DNA of 64,000 nucleotides from Muricea muricata (Eukaryota > Cnidaria > Anthozoa > Malacalcyonacea > Plexauridae). The stretch lies in the NCBI GenBank assembly GCA_963855995.1, contig OY979722.1, positions 434,001-498,000 on the forward strand. Reading direction: 5' to 3'. Positions 57,001-64,000 of the stretch are shown here, piece by piece; position 1 is the stretch's first letter, and each line of letters begins with the position of its first letter. Under the pieces are notes generated by a model. The model did not search any database, had not been told where the DNA came from, and worked only from the letters and a program-made list of their open reading frames with translations. A program made the translations under genes and the position numbers.

Positions 57001-60000
57001 CGCGCTTATGCAGCAATAGAGTACTTTATGTAAACTGTTGATATAATGCGTCGGCAAGTGCCTGGGGACGAGGCAATGACGTAACATGCATATATAAAAT
57101 AAGCTAAGATGGCGGATGGATAATTTTTGTAATGGTTTAAAATAAAGTCGGTAAAAATGCTAAAATTTTTTATGCGCGAATATAGAGTTAGGTAGCGGTA
57201 GATAAAATATGATAGCGGTGTCTATATTAATCAACAGGTGTCTATATTCGCGTAATTTTTGTAAAGGTTGGAATTACCCTAAATTGATGGTTTTGAATGA
57301 TAATATTTTAAGAATTACAAATTCAGCAAAATGTGAAATAGTATTCCACAAAATTCTTAAAGTTTTTTTGAATAAGACAGACTCGTATTTATTGCCATCT
57401 CCTTTCAACTATTTTTGTGCACGTGAAATGTTAGATGACGCATGTCATTACTTAGTTTGATAAATACATGCATCCTACAATTGCACAGATTTTTATTAGT
57501 ATCTAATAGGAATATTTCTTGTTTTTCAAAAAGGACGCAAAAGGTGAAAAACTAGAGAATGCAACATCAAACGAACAACCGAGGTCTACATGCAAGATGC
57601 ACAAAATGTAAGTTGATATCAATTTTTTTTTCCATTTACGATTATAAGCGAGTCAAATTCGGGGGGGGGGGACTTCGGTTGGATGACGGAATGTGGAGTT
57701 GAACCGACGTTCAAGTATCAGTCCCTTATCTATGGGACATTTACCTGGGTTCTACTCGAACATTTACCTGGGTTCTAGAGATCGGTGAATTATATTTAAT
57801 TCTGAAACTTGTTAATAATTGCTGAGAAAAACGCAAGGAAGCCTTTTTTTGGAGATTATCCCTCCCCCTCCCCCGAATGGTAACGTCCTTTTTAGAACTG
57901 TAAACCATTGAAATGATCTTAAAAAATAGTTTGCACGAACACTTAATGGGAATTAGCGTGATTTTTTTTATAACATTTTTCATATTATTAGAAACAGTAA
58001 TTTAGTTTGCTGTCGAGAATCAGTTTATAAATTATTATATATTACAGTTTATAAATTATTCGTAATCATTATCATATTAAATTCAATTATTTCATGCAAA
58101 AGGTGATGGGATGTGAAAAAACGCAAGAAGAAACAACTGAATGATTGATCCTGGACGACAAGACCCAGAAAACAATAACAATCCGCAAGAGTGAGAAGAC
58201 ACGACATTGTAATAGAAAGTAGTGGCAATTTCCAAGTTAGTAAAATACAAGATACTTATTATTAAGAGATCAAAGAGGATTTTAGCCAGTTTTATTGTTT
58301 CTCGTTGAAAAAATCATTGTTTCTCGTACGGAAAAAGGTGACAATTTAAGTAAAAAAATAACACTGATTTTAAATACTTTAAGGAACAAAATTTTATAGA
58401 ATCTCGTAAGAGTTTGGCAGTCAATTTTCCAGTTCAAAAAATCAGGTGAAACTATAATGATGAATATTTTTAAAGGAACAATACCTTAACGCCTAGTAAT
58501 TTGGCTCCTAGCATTTGGATATTTCTAGAAGGTTTCTTAATAATACTATTTATTGGAAAAGTTTTTTCAATCTACCGTTTTACCTTTAAAAATGTGTTAA
58601 GTCTACGTTTATTAATTCTGTTCTACAGGGGGTCCCAAAAAACCCAAAAAACTATTGAACCTATTAAATATCACTTATTGTTAACATTTGAATGCCCTAG
58701 CACTTGTTAAAAATTAAAATATCTTTGTAAAGTACGTTTGTTTTGCTCATGAGAATTTACATTTGTAATTTATTTTCTCTAAACTCTAAAAGCAAATCAG
58801 GCTTAGAAAAAATGAAAACAATACCATCTTGTTAGTTTGTTTGATGTCGTCATTTTCCCGGCCGAAACAACTTATACTTGTAGGTAATATTGATAAAAAC
58901 CAAATTGAATAGGCTAAAATAACCATGCATAAAATTTGATTGTATTTTTAATAGGCACTCGTAGATTTAGTTTTTTTGTCTGGCATAAAAATGGCTAACA
59001 CTGAGTATTACTATTAATTATGACGGTTATGTCAATAGTTTATCCACTCGTGGGTTCAATTTAGTGCTTGGCATTGAAATCCTAACAATAGATCATTTCA
59101 ATAGTTTTTGGGGTTTTTTGGAACATCCTGTACAAGTACAATTCATTATCATGTGTTTAAAACAACGAGGAAATATGAATTGAAATTCTAATTGTCAGGG
59201 GAATATACTATTTCTTTGTTTATTAGCTAAATTGATTCATACATGCATGAAAATCAGTGTGATTCATTATTTTTTTGCGCATTTTTAATTCCCATGGGAA
59301 TACAGCTTGCTTTGTTTTGATGGTAATATTCTGTTCATGGTAAGACTTGACTTTATAATGAGAATCCTCTTTGATTATTAATATGATAAGTATCTTGGTG
59401 CTTTCAGGTTTGTTTTGGTAAGCAGGAACAATGGAACAATTAAGTCATTGTTTGTGTGCACTAAAGCAAATTACGAAAGTGGTTTGGGAGCAGCTGCGAC
59501 GTACCATACAAATGAAGGCGTTTCGGTTAAATAAGTATGAGAATTGCGGTTAAGTTTTTTACATGTCAACTACTGTGCATTAAAGGTTTAAATTACCATT
59601 ATTGAATTGCGTTTCATGTTCTAAATTGCTTTTTATCTTTTGCATAATTCTCATGCTTATTTGACCCAGCCGTAGACTTTGGTAAGTATCAGGTTTATAT
59701 TTACTTCGGACCAGTTAACACAACGAAAAGCCCATGCCCTTTCAGCTAAGGTTTTACGTGCATGAAAACTCAATCAAATTCTCAGTCTAAGTGGGTTTAA
59801 GTAGCTAGAGATAACGTAATTTATCTTTTTATTTAGCTTTTTTGTTTATAACGTAATTTATTAGCTAAATGTATGGACTGCGAGGGTGTGAGCCGCGTGT
59901 AAGTTGCATGGGGTTAGGCTTATTAAAGGAATTAAAATTTTTCAAAGTATGCTTAAAATCTATCCTCACGACTACAAAACAGCGAAGAGTAATTAAGTCT

Positions 60001-60366
60001 CAGCATCAACTAAACTGGTCTATTATTTTTATTCTGACTCGAAAAAAAATGCGAATTAGGTTTTGTACATTTTGCAAGTAAATTTAAGTAGAATTCTCAC
60101 CTGGTTTTACATATGACTTTGACCTTTTTCTGTTTACATTTGACCTAAAATATCCAAGCAAATTACATTCAAAATGCATACTTTAGAAAAATTTTAATTC
60201 TTTTAATTTTCGGAATTGGGTGTCAGTCGGGGTGGTGGTGGTGCATGCGGGTTTATCAGCTGTGAGTGACTGTGCGATTGTGAGGAAAGTGAAGGTAACG
60301 AATGGAATGCAGGAGCTTAGGACCGAGGAAGACAGCTTAGAACTGAGGCAGGTAGGCAGTTGGTAG
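54021..60366 (+). CDS. Candidate orphan gene, right-arm copy (small basic protein)
   Basis: Mirror copy of the left-arm candidate: exons 54021-54152, 54562-54593, 56009-56060, 57534-57607 and 60285-60351, with an optional read-through stop at 60364-60366. Every junction has a GT..AG intron and compatible phase. Differences from the left copy are Pro for Ser in the third exon (SRRP/SRRS) and Ala for Ser in the fourth (ENATS/ENSTS). Introns are 409, 1415, 1473 and 2677 bp, far longer than in the housekeeping genes here, because they are filled with foldback elements. The N-terminal hydrophobic segment suggests a secreted or membrane-anchored small protein. Function unknown. Confidence 0.3.
54695..55057. 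mobile_element. Foldback element F3, right arm
   Basis: Counterpart of 47748-48139, shorter by a small deletion in the apex. Confidence 0.75.
55300..55485. repeat. Foldback hairpin F2, right arm
   Basis: The inverse copy of 47325-47505 with a few substitutions. Confidence 0.8.
56404..56834. mobile_element. Foldback element F1, right arm
   Basis: Counterpart of 45971-46387, more diverged than the surrounding arm. Confidence 0.75.
56866..57094. repeat. Foldback hairpin F4, right arm (intact)
   Basis: GTGACGTAACCTGCCTCGTC..CCAGGCACTTGC pairs with GCAAGTGCCTGGGGACGAGG..TGACGTAAC, with a central CGCGCAAAGGACGATGGGAT / ATCCTTTGCGCGC stem. The left-arm copy (about 45449-45946) is split by insertion (b). 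Confidence 0.75.
58624..59132. mobile_element. Tc1/mariner-like MITE, right arm
   Basis: The inverse copy of 43234-43742, with the same TA-bounded inverted ends. Confidence 0.7.
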
Positions 60367-60538
60367 GATCAGCGGGGGGCACTTGTCATTTTGGCTTTGG
60401 GAATCAAATTTGCATGCTAAGTATTTAAGTCGCTAACGTTTGTTGTTTAATTTGTTAGGTATGCGCGGCTGCTCTCTAGGGAAGATCAACTTAGCAATTT
60501 GCATTAGCATTTGCAAGGTTGGTCTTCTCTTCGCCGGC

Positions 60539-60654
60539 TACCCCGGCCAGCTCTCCGAGTGCTACTTCCACCGTAAATAAGTAGAAGTACTTGTACTATA
60601 TGTATAAGCACTTCTACTTAGGTGGAAGTAGCACTTGGGGAGCTGGCCGGGGTA
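60539..60654. repeat. Long hairpin, right arm
   Basis: The inverse copy of 41710-41825, same length. Confidence 0.85.
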
Positions 60655-63600
60655 GGGGGATTTTTTTTATTCAATTTCTCAATTCCCATGGGAATTGAAT
60701 TTTTAATTAAAAGGAATCACATGTAAATTTTGTAAAGAATTTATTGAAAAGAATTTGTAAAGATTACAATTTGAATAACAATAAAAAGAGATTAACTACA
60801 ACATATTGTACTGACTCAAATAACAATAGAAGAAAACAGAACATGGCAGATAAAGAACAAACGCTGTGTTAGACACAAGTGAATAAACACAACATTCGAA
60901 CACTTATTTGCCCGTGAATTAAAAACACACAGCAAGAACTTGGACTTTTAAAGATAAATGTTTATACTTCAGAATAAATCATTTTGCAACACCTGTACGT
61001 CAGCAATTTGCAAACTTCGACGCAAACATCGAAAGCATAGGACGAGTGCTGTTATTTCAAAATTTTAAAGAAATTATATGGCTCAATGATTGGTTGGAAG
61101 AGAAAAAATATTTTGCTTCTTTTACAAACAAAGTGCAACCAAAGAACATTTTGGTAAAGTGACTATCAAAAGCAATGTTTCTGTACGACGTCTGTATTAC
61201 TACAATAAACACATAACAGACTTTTCCAGAACCATTTTCCTTTGATTGATTAAAAGGGCTTAGAATTTTTGCAACAAAAAAACCCAACAAAAATTAAATC
61301 TCTCAATGCCAAAAGACTCAAACGAGAATTTTTTGTTTGAAATATAACTGTAAATGGGGAAAAAATGCAAATGAAAAGCCGTATTTTGAGCCATATTAAT
61401 CTTTAAAGCCATATTAATCTTTAAACATGTTTTTAACCTGACAACGACCAAAGAATGACGAAACAATACTGTTCAAAAAATGTTCAAATGTTATTATTTA
61501 TGGTATGATTTTTATTCAGAATTCATTTTTTTAACCAAAGGGAGTATAAAAAAAGTAGTCGTAGTTGTGGTCTAGCACATCCATTGTTTAACATACAGAA
61601 ATCATTAATCAACAGTTGGGAAAAAAACAGGCTTTTAGCTTTTAATTGTCATCTTTTTTGTGAAATTTGAAGAATGTTACAAAGACGAACCATTAAAAAT
61701 AGCTGGTCAAAAACGAATACTGTTGACAACCTGGTCTTTCCAACAGTGTTATACATAAAATGTCTTTAAATATCACTTTACAAACGGTTGTTTGGTATAT
61801 ATGAACCATATCTTGCTTAGAAAAGGAACTTGAAATTTCACAGAATTCTTTTTGAGCTTGCCAAAAAATCCTATTAAAAAATTATGATCTAATTTCTTCT
61901 AATGTTTCTTTGTGTAAGAGTTGTAAAAAATTTTGTTTAAAAAAAGAAAAGATCATTTCAATTTTTCATTTTAACATCATTTTCATGTTAAATACCTTTG
62001 AGGATATTTTCACCACTAAAAAAAAAACTAATTTTCATACGCTTATTAATTTGTAGCGATATTATTGTGGGGTCACCAGTAAAATGAACTAAACACCTAG
62101 TGCCAGTTGGCCCAATCAGAAATAGGTACAAACAGTTTTTTAACAGTATTTGTAAAGAACAAATGTTGAAAAAAGTTAATTTTTTGCAAATGTTGGTTGG
62201 TTTTGTTGTCAGGTTAAAAAACAGATTTATCTGAAGTACAAACTTACCTTTCAAAAGAGCAAGTTCAAAGGCCACATTAACCTGTTTTCTTATATTATTA
62301 TTATGATAATCACACAACAATGTTACAAAGTGGAACTATTTGAATATTAAACTGAAGATAAAGCAAAATGAAAACACAAAATATTTCAATTGCCAAACAG
62401 ATACATACTTAAAAAATCAACCATTAAAAGCAATAAAAGGCAATATAAACATCAAAATAAACTTCCCAAAAAAATATATTTTATACTTTAGTTTGAACTT
62501 TTTGGTAAAACAATCATGCATTGAGCCTATCCTGAAATTAGAAGCACACTCGTCTGTCTTTTGTCATTTTCTTGAATGCTTGTTCATGAAATCAGAATTT
62601 TTGTGATTGTTTAATTGCTACTTAAAATCATTAAAGCTGTATGAGATATCATTGCTAAATTGTTGTCTTGTTTTTTAAAGCTCATATGATCAGGTTACAA
62701 GATGTTATACTTTGGAGTATGTTTTTTCTTCACGAACTTTTCTGGTATTAAATTGTCTTTTAGTCTGCTGCTTACAAAATATGAAACTTGACAGTTATTC
62801 AGAAGCAAAGCAAAATTTTAAATTCATTATCTTGTAATTTTTTTTGAATTAAATTATGTTAAAGGAAGGAAAATAAAAAGATAAATGTATCAAATTGTTT
62901 GCTGTTTAAATGTACTTTTCATGAAACAAGTATAAACTCTTTAATTGCATTTCTTGTTTGACATAAACAATTTTCCCCAAATGGGTGTCAAAATGTATGG
63001 TAGTTTTTTTTTACTTCAGTTTAGCTTCTTTCAAATCAGTCCCACTTTGCAAATATGTTAGTGTGTAAGTTAGAAAAGTTACAATTTAAAATTGCAAAGG
63101 TCATCTCAACAATAAAACAGTTTTGTCTGCATAATAATTAAAACATTAAAATAAATGTATGTTTAGTTTTGTGGAAACACTAAATAAATCAGTGTATTTA
63201 AATTTTTAACCTTGAGTTCAAATTTCAATATATACTCCAGGAGAAACGTACCAAGTTATATGTATGTTGAGGGGAAGCCTTGCAATTTTTAAACAAACTT
63301 TTCAAACACAAAAACAGACACGAAATATTGACTATTCAAAGAAGACTGAGATTGTGATAAGAAACCCTGCTCAACTGCCGTGACTCCTTTTACATATTAA
63401 AAAGAAAATATTCTCAATATGGTAAAATGGTATAGAAAAATGGAAAAATCTGACCAACGGTTGACTTTAAACCAATGTCTAGACATGTCAAGTGTGTTTG
63501 GGTTTCTTACAAAACTATTTCAATCTTTTTGAATTTAACTTAATGAATCAAATCCAAATAATAACAAACTGTATTGTTATGTTAACTGTCTTATACTGAG

Positions 63601-64000
63601 AATGACACAAGACTAGAGTTTTGAAATGTGGGGTGATAAATGCAATTTGATCAGGCTTTGTAAACATAACCAGACAAATAGGCAAAAAAGTTACCACACC
63701 TTTTTATTGAACAAACATGCTTAAAAGCCATCTTGCTAACTTCCCACCCAAGAGCCTTTCCTCAAAAGTTATTGACATCAAATAGCCTGGAGATAAGTTT
63801 GGGAACTGGTGTAATAGTGAATATTCAGTGACTTACTTATACACAGCCTCAACAGCAAACAGGAGATATGCTTTACAGTATATGAACATTTTAAAACATA
63901 AAAACAGTTTGTTATTTTTTGGTTTCTTCAGAAATGCTTTAATCACATTTAGAAATGATCGCATCAGTGACAACTCAAATTTTGATCAAGTCACTTGGTG

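Larger units (their letters stand above)
51590..64000 (-). repeat. Right arm of a giant inverted repeat (continues past the window)
   Basis: The reverse complement of the left arm. It lacks the two MITE-like insertions found in the left arm: at 56940-56955 the site reads CAACATAATACTTC (inverse), with a single TAA. The arm is still matching at the last base of the window. Confidence 0.95.

Noticed and set aside
62340-62606. 88-codon open frame in the outer right arm
   Set aside because: AT-rich Lys/Asn/Ile composition typical of non-coding sequence; not kept as a matching frame in the left arm.
38395-64000. Explaining the palindrome as a simple missed-adapter or self-chimeric read
   Set aside because: A single-molecule artefact would give identical arms and almost no spacer. 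Here there are substitutions, two arm-specific insertions with clean empty sites and a 348-bp non-palindromic centre. A haplotype mis-join is not excluded.
1-64000. CRISPR arrays, prokaryotic operons, rRNA or complete tRNA genes
   Set aside because: None seen; the introns, gene families and repeats are those of an animal nuclear genome.

Overview
The window is nuclear DNA of a multicellular animal. It is AT-rich, its genes have many short introns (mostly 70-150 bp with GT..AG borders), and the proteins are conserved animal proteins, including two cilium proteins. Inverted-repeat (foldback/MITE-like) elements are abundant. I lean towards an early-branching marine invertebrate (sponge or cnidarian grade), but the sequence alone does not settle this.

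Positions 1-34000 are gene-dense. In order: an incomplete glycine-rich repeat protein (-), a CYHR1/ZFTRAF1-like RING/TRAF zinc-finger protein (+), a small multi-pass membrane protein (-), LENG1 (+), the snRNP core protein SmD1 (-), the ciliary protein CCDC113/CFAP263 (+), the ciliary protein CFAP20 (+), TRPC4AP (+), the proteasome assembly chaperone PSMG4 (-), an F-box/LRR protein (+), a BLOC1S4-like subunit (-), SmB (+), the lipin-phosphatase regulator CNEP1R1 (-), and the mitochondrial ATP synthase epsilon subunit (+). Four neighbours are head-to-head pairs with 150-392 bp between start codons (SmD1/CCDC113, PSMG4/FBXL, BLOC1S4/SmB, CNEP1R1/ATP5F1E), which suggests shared promoters. The two ciliary genes are adjacent, and each has an RFX X-box-like site upstream.

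Positions 34000-38400 hold a repeat element, four exons of a hephaestin/ceruloplasmin-like multicopper oxidase that lacks both ends, and a dispersed repeat carrying a 62-bp tandem array.

Positions 38395-64000 form one giant inverted repeat. The left arm (38395-51241) is the reverse complement of the right arm (51590-64000), around a 348-bp centre; the right arm runs off the window. The arms are highly similar but not identical, and the left arm carries two extra MITE-like insertions that account for its extra length. The arms are packed with nested foldback elements and long hairpins. Each arm also contains the same candidate five-exon orphan gene with splice phases that fit, on opposite strands. 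The palindrome and this duplicated orphan gene are the most unusual content of the window.
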